From Jimgerdemannia flammicorona (taxonomy: Eukaryota; Mucoromycota; Endogonomycetes; Endogonales; Endogonaceae), in assembly GCA_003990745.1 (NCBI GenBank), contig RBNI01001255.1, forward strand, positions 1 to 23,446: a stretch of DNA of 23,446 nt, given 5' to 3'. The stretch's first letter is position 1; each line of letters opens with the position of its first letter. The position numbers and the translations under genes were made by a program. The notes below the pieces were generated by a model that was not told the DNA's origin, searched no databases, and saw only the letters and a list, made by a program, of their open reading frames with translations. Below are positions 9,677-19,809 of the stretch, piece after piece.

Positions 9677-11693
9677 CTACAAGTCTGCATTCAGCTCCTT
9701 CTGCACTAAGTCCAAGTTATATTCAGCAGCTAGTTCCCTTTCTCCAGCTTCCCATGCCTCCAACTCTCCCAGCAGTTCCACCATTGCCCCATCTTCCCAC
9801 TCCTCAAAATCCTCCCAATACTCCAGACAGACCTCTTGCCAGAGCTACAGACCATGATGCTCTGCCCAACAGTAGACTGCCCACTCACCAGTAACCACCA
9901 CCAGCTCTGCCTTCCTCACCTCATCGACCTCATATCCCTCCTCCTCTAGGAAAATTGCAAGAATCTCTACCTTCAGTACCTCAACCACTCCATCTCCATG
10001 CAGGATCCATGCCCAATACTCCTCAGGCATCGCTCTAGGTCCACTTTCCCCAAAGCCTCTGCTGTGAGGTTATCCATCACCTTGCTCATCCACAATAAGT
10101 TCCCCACCTCCTTCCCTCCTGGAGTCCCTGGCCACCCTGTATCCAATATTGTGGTGTCAGCTTCCACACTGGCAGCCTCATCCCACTCCTCCTCAGGGAT
10201 ATCCACCAGCTCATCCTTGCCAACCACTACCATCTGGCCCTCTTTCGCCACATCAGGGACCCCAAATTGCACTCACTGAGCCCCCTTTATCAGATCCTCT
10301 GTTGCTCCTCACTTCTCAGCTGGGCCCCTCCTGATAAGTGGGGGTGGGATGGCATCCAACTCCTGCTCCCACACTTCGAGGGTACCATCAGTATAAGGAT
10401 TCTTGTCCTGCATCTTCCCAGCCCCTGCCTTATTTACCACCACCTCCTCTCCTTCTTTACCAGCCCAGACACTGGCTTTGATGCCTCCAGACTCCTCAGC
10501 TCCAACCCACTTCTCCTTTACCCCTCCTGTCATACTCGCCAAAAGCTCCTTCTGCCTCTTGTGTCTCTGGGCCCACTCCCACTGCTTCCTATCAGTATAG
10601 ATATGCTTCCTCTCCATGACCTCCAGATGCATGGACTCCTCATACAGCTTCCAGGCCTTCGCCCTCCTCTCCACAGCACCACTCAGCTCCTTCAGCACCT
10701 CCAACAAGTCCTCCTCCTCCTCTTCACTCCCTTTCACCCTCAATACCTTACAGACAAAGGCCCCCCACATCAGCACTGAGGGCCAGTCACTCATCTTCCT
10801 GTGGCTTCCTTCTCTGCCAACTGAATCCTAACATCAACATCACCTGTCCTGAATGTTGTCCCCTCTCACAGCTGAAAACCTACATCTACCATGTCACCAT
10901 ATTCGACCATCACCTCCTCCACCCTCCTCCTAGTCTCCTCCTTAGTCACTGTGGGCACCCCTTTTACCAGAAACTGTACCACCCTGGGGTCTCACCTCAA
11001 GCATCTCACCATGGGGACCACCACCTCCCCAACCACCACTCCAGTCTTCATGGTCTTGTCCAGTAGGCCCGCCTCCTCAAAGCCCACCTCAACCCCCTTC
11101 AGGCCCTTCAAGAACTTCACCAAGGCCACCCCAGCCACCTGCTTCGAAATAAGCCCCAGGACTATCCTCGCCATCACCACTAAGCCCCAGAAGCACAAGG
11201 TAGCCATGAACTCTGAGATCAACTTCTTGAGCAATAGGGCCACCACCAGTCCCATTAAACCATCTGCCCTCTGGCCATCAGCTGTCACATCTCTTTTTTT
11301 TTCCTGATTCACTGTCACACTACCATCAGCAGTCCCACTACTACTCCCAGCAGCTACTCTACTTCCTCTACCTCCCACCAGTGAAGGCCCAGCTCCCCCA
11401 GCATTCCCATCCTTCTGCTTCTCCTTCTCTCCTGCCTGTCCACCATGAGTACCCATCAGCCAGCCCCCATTCCTCAGCATGTCCACAAAGCTCCTCCCCT
11501 GCTTCCCTCCAGCCCCCCCACTAGTGCTGCCTCCACTACTCAAGCTTCCCTGCCCACTTGAACCACCAAAAGACCCCATCCTCAGTCCATACCCTCCTCC
11601 GATATGCTGCCAGTTGAAGGCCCCAGATCCACCTGACCTAGTATGCACATCAGCTTGCTTGCTGGTTGATATCTCCTTAATATCTTTCTCCAA
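9677..11693 (-). pseudogene. LINE ORF1: Gly-rich, RRM-like RNA-binding protein
   Basis: ORF1 proteins of LINEs bind element RNA and form the RNP. The open minus-strand frame starts at 11693 with a TTG; no convincing ATG is seen, so the true start is unsure. Residues about 20-120 are rich in Gly and Ser (GSLSSGGSTSGGAGGK), followed by a hydrophobic part. After a TGA near 10992 comes VKGVPTVTKEETRRRVEEVM (around 10955), which resembles an RRM beta-1/alpha-1 unit. A frameshift near 10795 leads to an acidic helical part (EEEEEDLLEVLKELSGAVE) and further acidic sequence ending at TAG 9679-9677, 31 bases before ORF2. No CCHC knuckle was found. Confidence 0.6.
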
Positions 11694-11754
11694 TAAATGA
11701 TTTAAAAGTATGTTGTAAAGTGTGTGTAATGTGAATTGTAGTGGAGAGAGATGA

Positions 11755-11762
11755 AGTGTAGA
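11755..11762. repeat. Target duplication, right copy, of the LINE
   Basis: AGTGTAGA here matches 5898-5905 and marks the 5' end of the LINE, whose minus strand then begins TCATCTCTCTCC. The match is only 8 bases, but its place at both ends of the insertion makes chance less likely. Confidence 0.6.
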
Positions 11763-12200
11763 ATGTATTTAGATTCTCACTTATTTCTTAATACATTGTA
11801 TTGAGCTGATCCTTTAGAGCTTACTTGATCTTATTTATATAGTAAGTGGTTTGGAGCTAAGCCTTATATGCTGTTAGCATAGTATTATCATAATTTTCTA
11901 TATAGGTTATAGCTGTAAATACTACTCTTACTGGTCCTCAGAGACTAAAAAATATGAGAGCTACTTGCTGTATTGCTGTCAGAATCTATATAGCAACATA
12001 CTGCTCAAAATCATCAATAAAGGTAATGATCAATTTATCTAAGATATATCTATGGAATACTGGTAGTTTTATATCCATTTTTTCTAGATATCTTGATTCA
12101 ATTTATATAGTTATTCAGATGATAGCAGTTGTTTATTATTCAACTTGAAAGTGAGAGATTTATCTTAAATTATTAGCCAATAAGTACTAAGTTGTAACAA
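11763..12200 (-). pseudogene. N-terminal and central gag of element A
   Basis: The minus strand from an ATG at 12078 reads MDIKLPVFH, then FIDDFEQYVAI, FFSL*GPVRVVFTAI and ENYDNTML. This is the capsid pattern of Ty3/gypsy Gag (substrate loop, FL-x-GPA-x-W segment, then QL-x-LxQ-like helices). It continues in frame to 11763 as ENLNTFYT and resumes at 5897 after the LINE. Stops TAG, TAA and TGA are scattered. Sequence from 12078 to 12200 is probably upstream gag but is too decayed to define a start. Confidence 0.5.
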
Positions 12201-12481
12201 AACAGACATATAACTGTGTAAGTATACCAGATTTCTATATCTTGAAAACTTGATCTTCTTTGACTCTGCAGAGTCTTTGGGATATAGGGGTAAATGATTT
12301 TGAAGTATATCTGCCTATAGACTTATGTACTAGTTCCTTTGCTTTCTCTTTGCTTTGAACTATTTTGATCTAAGATTTATTCACTCTAGATACTGAGGAT
12401 ATTTATATAAGTTTTCTAGCTATAAGATAGCTAAGTTATGACTATATTTCCTCTGAGTCATTATCTATAAGTATAGATCCT
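12201..12481. other. AT-rich decayed leader of element A
   Basis: The segment lies where the leader and 5' LTR of element A should be on the minus strand. I could not find a match to the left LTR (29-383), and no frame stays open. The 5' LTR is either lost or mutated beyond eye recognition. Confidence 0.3.
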
Positions 12482-12589
12482 CTATATCTATAAAATCTCT
12501 ATAATTATAAAGATTCTATATCTGTAAAATCTCTACATTTGTAAAGTTCCTACATTTGTAAAAATATGACTACTATTTGTAAAACTATA
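12482..12589. repeat. AT-rich tandem repeat, 17-20 bp units
   Basis: Six consecutive units begin with CTA and contain TGTAAA or TATAAA, for example CTATATCTATAAAATCT, CTATATCTGTAAAATCT and CTACATTTGTAAAGTTC. The first four are exactly 17 bp (12482-12549) and the last two are about 20 bp. A seventh partial unit follows. Confidence 0.7.
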
Positions 12590-14977
12590 CTATATTTGGA
12601 AATTGGATTCAAGTACTATAATCAAATGTCTATTCCTCTGATTCATGTTCCTAATTCAGATCAACTATTACAATATATAAAATTCTCTATATATTCTATT
12701 TAGCTAAAAACTCTAATAATAAGCCCAACTGATACTTAGTATCCAGTAGTATTTTGAGTAATATTTCTTATATATAAATACCTAAGAAGAAAGCTTAAAC
12801 AAAAATAAAGAAGATAGTAAAGTAGGCTAAAAGTATTATACAGATCTCCAGATAGCAAACCTATTATTCTATATCAAGAATAATGATTCTACTCAAAATA
12901 TACACTCTCTCTCTTCAAGTAAACTTTGCCTCTATAAGAAGAAGAATAAGTGTAAACTAGTAAAGTTAGGTTTTTAATAATAATTATAAACTTTTTATCA
13001 TTAAGGCTGAGTATAAGCAAGTCTGTTAGATATTAAACCTATAATAAGAGATTTCTATTACTATTGAACAGATCTATAATATTATATATAAGGCTATACT
13101 TCTAGCTAACTATTACTTTATATACTATATAGAAAAATATAGTATTCTGGAAGCTATCTATTTCAGTCAAACTTTCTTTTATATATATATAACTTATAGA
13201 AGATAAGATTCTAAAATATCTATCTAATCTATAGAAGATAGCTTTTGATAGCTTAAAGTATATATATATTTTATATATACTACTCTACTCTAACAACCTC
13301 TTTCTATCTAATATGAGTCTATTCTGGTATACTCTATCTATATCTATATATAGTTAATATGAAGAAGAATTCTCAAAATCTCATTATTGCTAATTTTTTT
13401 TAAAAAAAAGAAGACAAAAGAGTATATCTTTTTTCAGCTTTATAATACTATAGACTATAACTATATCAAGATATCAAACAAAGACTTGAGAAAGCTGACT
13501 ATATTTATTTATATAAAACAAGCTAGTATAACATTAACATAGTTATCTTCTATAAAAAAAAAAAAGTAAATAGATTAGAAGTACTTATTAATAATATGTA
13601 TTACTAAAGGTATTATATTAGAACCAATACTAGTAATAGAGATAATACTATTCTCTAAATCTCATGAGTATATATCTTTCTTTTTCTATATATTCAGATT
13701 ATTTGAGATAGTAATATATTATATATATATAAGAGCCTTATGAGACATTCAGTCTACTATTAAGCTGGATGAGAAGAAAGAGACAAAAAAAGCTGATAGA
13801 GTAGAAATAGTTATCAAAAACTATATAGAGAAAGCTTATTGCTACAATCTGCTATTATATCTTATATCTCTAAATAAACATTCTGACTAAGACTAATATT
13901 CTCCAGCTCTCTCTGATATTTCAATTTTATCTAAAAATACTTATTTACAAGATATAGTTTGAAGATCTAGATAAAGATATTTCAGTCAAAGATATGTATA
14001 TAGCTCTAAGGAGTATCTAACTATTTATACTCTACTTCTTATACTCTTATTAGTAAAAATATATCAAGATAGATAGATAAACCTTGACCTATCTTATTTG
14101 ATATATAGGGTTTGAGATTAAAATCTTAATAGTGAAAGAGCTCTTTTGAAATATATTTAACTTTACCAAGATTGATATATACTAAAGTATTAATTCTAAA
14201 ATATAGTCAGAAGTAATGAGTAGTTATAGACTTTTTTTTGACAAGCCTGAGTAAGTAGCAATACTGAAGAAAACTATATCAGACATCAGTTTGGATCTGT
14301 CAAAGAACTATCTATAGAGAGTTGATCTAAAAATTACTGAGATATTTATTACTATAGATAGATATAAAGGAGAAATATATAAGATATAAAGGATATTAAC
14401 TAGGGAATTTTATTATATTATTAGCTGAAATAATGCCTAGAAGCTATAAGAGATATAGAAGATAGAAAACCCTAAGCTGCAAACTATCTTAGATTATATG
14501 TCTTCTGCAAAGATAGTAAATATTATAGTTTTTGACTAATTTTATCATATGTATATATTTTTAGTAGTTATAAGAAGCTGGTGTAATTCTATAATAACAA
14601 GTAAAGAAAGCTGCTGTTCTGATGTTACTAAGAATGATAAAAAGTCTTCTCTGAACTATACAGATGGTTTACAACTAGCAGTAAAAAATATAATATATAT
14701 TTCTTATTATTTTTCTAAACCCCTTCCCTCAATCTTCTAGATCTCAATCTCTCTGATCCTCTTACTTTAAATATAAAATAGAAGTATACAGAACCTCATG
14801 ATAAACCAAAATATACTATTGTAATTTTAAGAAATAGTGTATTCTCACTAATATGAAAGAGAAGATAGCTGATATCTTATAAGAGTTATTCTGTACCCTC
14901 TGGTAACATAACCACTTAATCATCAATATTCCTGAATTTCAATCTTCTAAAGTATACTCCAAGTGCTAAACTATGAT
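12590..14977. other. Very AT-rich decayed DNA, no gene recognised
   Basis: This 2.4-kb stretch is dominated by A, T and short TA runs, with stops in every frame. Plus-strand fragments around 13790-13900 (ADRVEIVIKNYIEKAYCYNL) and 14540-14740 look like former coding sequence, but I recognise no family. The whole block is best read as a transposon graveyard with heavy C-to-T decay. No RNA gene is seen. Confidence 0.5.
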
Positions 14978-15981
14978 TGTAAGTATACAACCTCCAAGCC
15001 ACCAAAACCACATATCATCCTCAGAACTAATTTGGAAACCATATGTGAGACTACAAAATAAGTTACTGAAGAGATTATCTGGTTACATGAAATACACCAG
15101 CAATACAAGAACCTACTGCCAAGATATAAGAATACTAGAAGAAGTACTATAACCATAAGACTGACTCTGAACTGCTATAACTAGTTTGGTATACTATATT
15201 ATTACAAAAGGAAACTGAAAGTACCAAAATCAAACCAAGACAAGAAGAACCCTATCTCACTCATCAAAAGGTTTATGAACTGTACTTATCAACTCAAGAC
15301 CAGGATACACTGTGACTATACAAGACCTCATTACTTAGCAGAAGTAAAATGCATTTGAACAACTCTATTCGTTCTATCTGTATCACCTCTATTGGAGAGT
15401 GACAGATGCTTCATCTGAACTCAAGAAAGTCAATATTATTGAAACCAATCTCAAGTCATCCATGTGACAGATATTACTACTAGAAATTACCTCAGATTAT
15501 AGAAAATATCATTTCCGAGAGGTTCAAACCCCCAGCCATGATATTGGGAGCCCTTGCCTTAGATGAGAATGGCCAGTCCTCACAAATGCGCCAGCAGACC
15601 AAAAAAAAAGAGAACCAAGACCTGTTATCCTTGTACAACCACTGCTACCAAGGACAGCCTTAATCTTATAAGAGATAGAAGTGACAACATCTTGAAAACT
15701 GATGATATCAGAAGTCAGAAAACTACTCAGACTTTGCTAGCAATGATGTCATTGATGGTGATATCATCGAAGACTACCCAGATAGTACCTAAACCTATAA
15801 ATAGCTTAGCAGTTATAGTATAGTTAGATTAGCCTTATATAACGTGACTGTGAACTGACTCAGCAGTCAGATGATCTCTTGACATGTCAGATCACACTTA
15901 TACTATATGACTGCATTCCAACTCAGCAAGGCACTTAGTGCTACATCCATATTCAGCATAGCTCAGATAGTCCCTCACTAG

Positions 15982-15989
15982 TATAAATA
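15982..15989 (+). promoter_or_regulatory. TATA box of 5' LTR, element B
   Basis: TATAAATA followed by CCCCCTCCCCC. It is identical in place and sequence to 22138-22145 in the 3' LTR. Transcription start would be expected about 25-35 bp downstream, around the CAGACCTCAGAA segment. Confidence 0.55.
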
Positions 15990-16079
15990 CCCCCTCCCCC
16001 AGACCTCAGAATCTCAGACTTGACCTGAACAATTTGAGCACAATTCTGAGTACTTCCCTATAATATCTCTTCACACAAC

Positions 16080-16092
16080 TACTCCTAGTATA
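16080..16092. repeat. Target duplication, left copy, of minisatellite retroposon
   Basis: TACTCCTAGTATA here and TACTTCTAGTATA at 17369-17381 match at 12 of 13 positions, the difference being one C/T transition. They flank the insertion exactly, the right copy sitting directly after the poly(A). Confidence 0.75.
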
Positions 16093-17080
16093 CAGGTGGG
16101 CAACACAGGCAACACAGACAACACAGGGGTAATACAGGCAATACAGACAACACAGGCAACACAGGCGGGCAAGATGGGCAAGATAGACAAGACAGGTAAG
16201 ATGGGCAAGACAGACAAGACAGGCAAGACGGGTAAGATGGCAAGATGACAAGATGGGCGATATGGGTAAGATGGGCAAGACAGACAAGATGGGCAAGATG
16301 GGCAAGATGGGCAAGACAGGCAAGATGGGCAAGATAGGCAAGATGGCAAGATGGCAAGATGGCAAGATGGGCAAGATGGGCAAGATGGGTAGATGGCAAG
16401 ACAGGTGACATGGGCAAGATGGACAAAATGGACAAAATGGGCAAAACGGGCAACATGGGTAACATGGGCAACATGGGCAGGCAACATGGGCAATACAGAT
16501 AATACGGGCAGGCAATGCGGGCAATATGAGCAACACAGACAACATGGGCAACATGGGCAACATGGGCAACATGGGCAGGCAAGACGGGTAAGACAGGCAA
16601 GATGGGCAAGATGGCAAGATGGGTGATATGGGCAAGATGGGTGATATGGGCAAGATGGGCAGATGGCAAGATAGATGACATAGGCATAACAGGCAAAATA
16701 GACAAAACAGACAACATGGGCAACATGGGCAACATGGGCAACACAGGCGGGCAAGACAGGCAAGATGGGCAAGACGGGCAAGATGGGTAAGATGGGCAAG
16801 ACAGTAAGATGGCAACATGGACAATATGGGCAAGATGGGCAGGCAAGACAGGCAAGACAGGCAATATGGGCAAGATAGGCAAAACAGGCAAAACGGGCAA
16901 TACAGGCAATATGGGTAACATGGGCAACACAGGACATGGGCAACACAGGTGGGCAAGACAAGCAAGATGGGCAAGACAGGTAAGATGGGCAAGATGGGCA
17001 AGATGGCAAGATGGCAACACAGGCAACATGGGCAATATGAGCAGACAAGACAGGCAAGATAGGCTAGATAGGTAAGACAG
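16093..17080. repeat. 9-bp minisatellite, about 110 units
   Basis: The core unit is GGGCAAGAT with common variants such as AGGCAACAC and GGGCAACAT. Eight-base units (GGCAAGAT in series, e.g. 16345-16370) and short interruptions occur. Blocks of AAG-type and AAC-type units alternate, giving a higher-order pattern. Because the period is a multiple of three and the unit lacks antisense stops, all three minus frames stay open for over 300 codons. I take these as a by-product, not genes. Confidence 0.85.
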
Positions 17081-17319
17081 GAGGCACTAATAGGGGTAGG
17101 TCAGGTGCACTAGATGCCAAGTACTTGAGGTGGTTAGGGCTCACAACCCATACCCACTGAGTGGGGCAGGCTGGGTAGGAGGATCTAGTTACTCAGGCAG
17201 TGAGGTCACAACTCATACCCTAAAGGTGCAAGGCTAGGTAAGGGTGAAGGTAGGTTGAGATTGGGGTGGAATGGGGCTACTGATGTTGTATAAGGATATG
17301 TGGCATGTTATAGATAGTT

Positions 17320-17325
17320 AATAAA
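17320..17325 (+). terminator. AATAAA polyadenylation signal of the retroposon
   Basis: AATAAA lies 18 bases before the A25 tail, the normal distance for a Pol II transcript. This suggests the retroposon RNA was cleaved and polyadenylated before reverse transcription. Confidence 0.55.
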
Positions 17326-17368
17326 TGAGGCTATAGCCTATAGAAAAAAAAAAAAAAAAAAAAAAAAA

Positions 17369-17603
17369 TACTTCTAGTATAGCAATATCATGAATAGCGA
17401 ATAAACCTATTTAATAACCCACAAACCACTCTTAAGTAAATCTGCTCCCCATTAGGTCCCACTCCTAACCCCATCATGAAATTACCTAATTGGGTATTGT
17501 CTGCAGTGATACACCAATTCAACTAAGCTGGTCTTAGTTTTTTGAACTTCCTGAAATACAGAAAATCCTAAACATCCAGAACTAGTTCAAAAAAGGACTT
17601 TGG
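17369..17603 (+). other. Leader of element B after the insertion
   Basis: It starts with the right target-duplication copy (17369-17381), then GCAATATCATGAATAGCG. A primer-binding site should lie here directly after the LTR, but I could not match it to a tRNA 3' end by eye. The rest leads into gag with no other feature. Confidence 0.4.
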
Positions 17604-19710
17604 TTGAGATATCAACCTGATCTTGAAATCAATAAGCATAGAGGACATACTCCATACAAAATTGATCTTAACCATAAGAAAACAGTCTTCCAGAATATTC
17701 AGAACTTCCAGAAAACTCTCCCAGAACTATGTAATGGTTACCCTAAAAAGCAACTCTCTTACAACTTAGTAGCAGCAGTTTACAATCTAATTCTGCTTCA
17801 AGACACTTCCTCACCCCACTACAAACCCCTCTGCGAATTCCTATAAGTTGGTATAAAGCCCAACCTCTAAACTGGAATTTATCCTAAACCATCTGACAAT
17901 CTAGAGAGAATTGAACCTGACATATAAGGACAATTTGACCTCCACACCTGCAACAAGTGAGACAAACTTCATTCAAAGAAAGAAGTACTCCAATTAAACC
18001 AGCAAATAGGTGAAACTCTATTCACCAAACTCCTTGCCCTACACCCAGCAAGTCAAGATGAAGAAGGTCTTATAGAAGTCTTTTTTACTCTTCTCAACAA
18101 GAGTTTTGTCAGCTCCACAAATCAGAGCGACCTAGGACAACCAGCAGCAGTCTTTCTAGCCTTAGTTCCTCATGAAGCCCAAGCCTCTGTAGCCAAGTGG
18201 CTCAACTCTACTGACTTTCACCATACCAGGACCAAGACTGTATTATATTACCAATTCCAGAATAGTAAGGCCTGGCATATCCTTAAGGAGAAACTCTTCA
18301 TTAACTACCTGACCCCGAACCAGAAGCAGGCCCTGCTACTGCTCTATCTAAATCTGAAACCAACACTGAACCAGAACTTGACTTTGAATTAAGTCCATCT
18401 GAAATCAGATATATAACAGATTCTGTCTATTTTGATGCTGAGCAAACCCAATTACACAAGGACCAAACTGAAGAGGAGGAGGAGTATCTCAGTGAATTCA
18501 ATTCTGGATACACCACTGAAGGAGACACACCTTCATCAGGACAGAATATACCTACACAGAAACAGATAGCTATCTATCAAGCCCTTATCCCAGACCCACA
18601 ACTACTACTCCAGCAACTTATACATACTCAAAGAACACTCTCACACTCTGCACCAGTACCTCAAGTAGTACTAGTAACACCACTACCAGCAGTCCAACTG
18701 CCTCCAGTAAACAACATGGCGAACCAACAGATTCTAGACCTTATAGCCCAGGTAGTCATAATGGCAGCAACCATCACTGCCTTAGCTGAACAGACCCAAT
18801 CTACCAAAAATCTGAGCCTACCTACCTTCAATGGTACTGTACAAGAAGTCCAAAGCTTCATTAGTATAGTTGACACCAACTTTGAAGCCAATCAATGGAC
18901 CAATGAGCAAGTCACTGACTGTATTCTGACAACAATCAAGACCACACTCTGGAACAACTCTTTGTTACCACTATAGCCTATATCCACTGAGTTGTTATAT
19001 TCTTCCGAGGACCTGCCGAAGAATGGTGGTAAACCCTTCCTGAAAACCCCCTCACATAGGACACCTAACCTACAGTAGTTGCTCAGAATGTAGCAAACAA
19101 TACTCCAGGATATGGAGCCCATCCTGCAGCCCCTGGACTCAAACAACTCATGATTGCTCAATATTACAGCAAAACCATGATTGCTGAATCCTGAGTAAAA
19201 CTCCACAACCTCAAATTCCATGTATATGGTAAAGAAGAATTTGAAACCTTCTGTACAAAACTCAAGTCACTCCTGAATACCATTGGCCTAGAATATATTG
19301 CTAATGATGAAGTACGAAATGGTATAAGAGCAGATCATTTATTCGATGCCCTGCCTGAATGGCTTACCAGAAAAATCTGAGAACAAGGCCACCCAGTTGG
19401 TTGTGATTACCAACAATGGTGCCTAGCAAGAATCAAGACCATGGTCAAGCAAATCCTAACAGCTGGACCAATTCTGCCCTGAAGACAATTCAACAACAAG
19501 GAAAAGACTTGGATCAAGAAAGAAGAACCCAAGCATGAAGCATCCCAAGCTCCCTCAACATCTACCTCATGGACACTCAGAAATCATGAACCCACCCAGC
19601 TGAGTATCTTCAAAAAACTCACTGAAGGCAAAAGGAATGAACTTCGAAGAAGTGGAGTATACTTCTACTACTGAAAGACAGGACATATGGCCAGTGCCTG
19701 CCCCAACTGA
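17604..19710 (+). pseudogene. gag of element B with zinc knuckle
   Basis: Gag would build the particle. The first open stretch (17604-17846, start unsure) and its continuation to about 18390 encode a long N-terminal part with no known motif (KTLPELCNGYPKKQ, ALVPHEAQASVAKWLNS). A second frame (about 18390-18976) has an acidic linker and then capsid start: LSLPTFNGTVQEVQSFISIV, near 18813. A third frame from about 18990 holds RGPAEEWW and from 19141 onward YGKEEFETFCTKLKSLL. The nucleocapsid zinc knuckle is at 19660-19701: spacing C-x2-C-x4-H-x4-C is kept but both first Cys are Tyr (TAC). At least two frameshifts and several TGA stops are present. It runs in frame into dUTPase. Confidence 0.65.
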
Positions 19711-19809
19711 AAACCCTGAACAGCAATATGAGCAACTGTTACTAGTCTGCACCATCTCAACAACCTGATCACCAGAACACTAGACTTTGTCAAGTTAAGA
19801 CAAACTGCT

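Larger units (their letters stand above)
5906..11754 (-). mobile_element. LINE (non-LTR retrotransposon), apparently full length
   Basis: The element is 5,849 bp with a 61-bp stretch before ORF1, ORF1, a 31-bp spacer, ORF2 with APE-type endonuclease and RT, a short 3' end and an A18 tail, flanked by an 8-bp duplication. Its layout fits the fungal Tad1-like group, though I cannot place the clade without a tree. Its base composition differs sharply from the AT-rich host element: the coding strand is G-rich and the plus strand C-rich throughout. Both ORFs carry stops and frameshifts, so it is dead, but it is far better preserved than element A and therefore younger. Confidence 0.8.
14978..16092 (+). 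repeat. 5' LTR of element B
   Basis: It begins TGTAAGTATACAACC and aligns along its whole length with 21144-22250. Differences are almost all transitions, plus one ~10-base indel near 15405. It contains a TATA box at 15982-15989 with a C-rich stretch after it, giving U3-R-U5 structure. The terminal bases are blurred because a retroposon inserted at the end: the last LTR bases CTAGTATA occur again at 17374-17381. An 86-codon open frame at 15563-15823 is also open in the other LTR. Confidence 0.8.
16093..17368 (+). mobile_element. Composite retroposon: 9-bp VNTR, unique 3' part, poly(A)
   Basis: The 1,276-bp insertion has no protein-coding look. It is built of a minisatellite (about 16093-17080), a 260-bp unique G-rich part with an internal ~43-bp duplication (17137-17180 and 17202-17243), AATAAA at 17320-17325 and an A25 tail at 17344-17368. 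A 13-bp duplication flanks it. These are marks of target-primed reverse transcription by a LINE acting in trans. The plan resembles primate SVA elements, but no sequence relation is implied. The 5' end begins directly in minisatellite, so it may be 5'-truncated. Confidence 0.7.

Noticed and set aside
6488..10831. Many plus-strand open frames rich in Pro, Ser, His and Leu
   Set aside because: They are antisense to LINE ORF1 and ORF2, whose domains are clear on the minus strand.
14549..14740. 63-codon plus-strand frame
   Set aside because: No recognisable motif, AT-rich surroundings, and length expected by chance.
16006..17057. Three overlapping minus-strand frames of over 300 codons (Leu-Pro-Ile, Cys-Pro-Ser and Ala-His-Leu repeats)
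   Set aside because: They come from a 9-bp repeat whose antisense lacks stops, so every minus frame is open at once; nothing points to translation of any one of them.
16093..17080. CRISPR array or telomeric/centromeric repeat
   Set aside because: Units are contiguous 9-mers with no spacers, not a telomere motif, and they sit inside a poly(A)-tailed insertion with target duplications.
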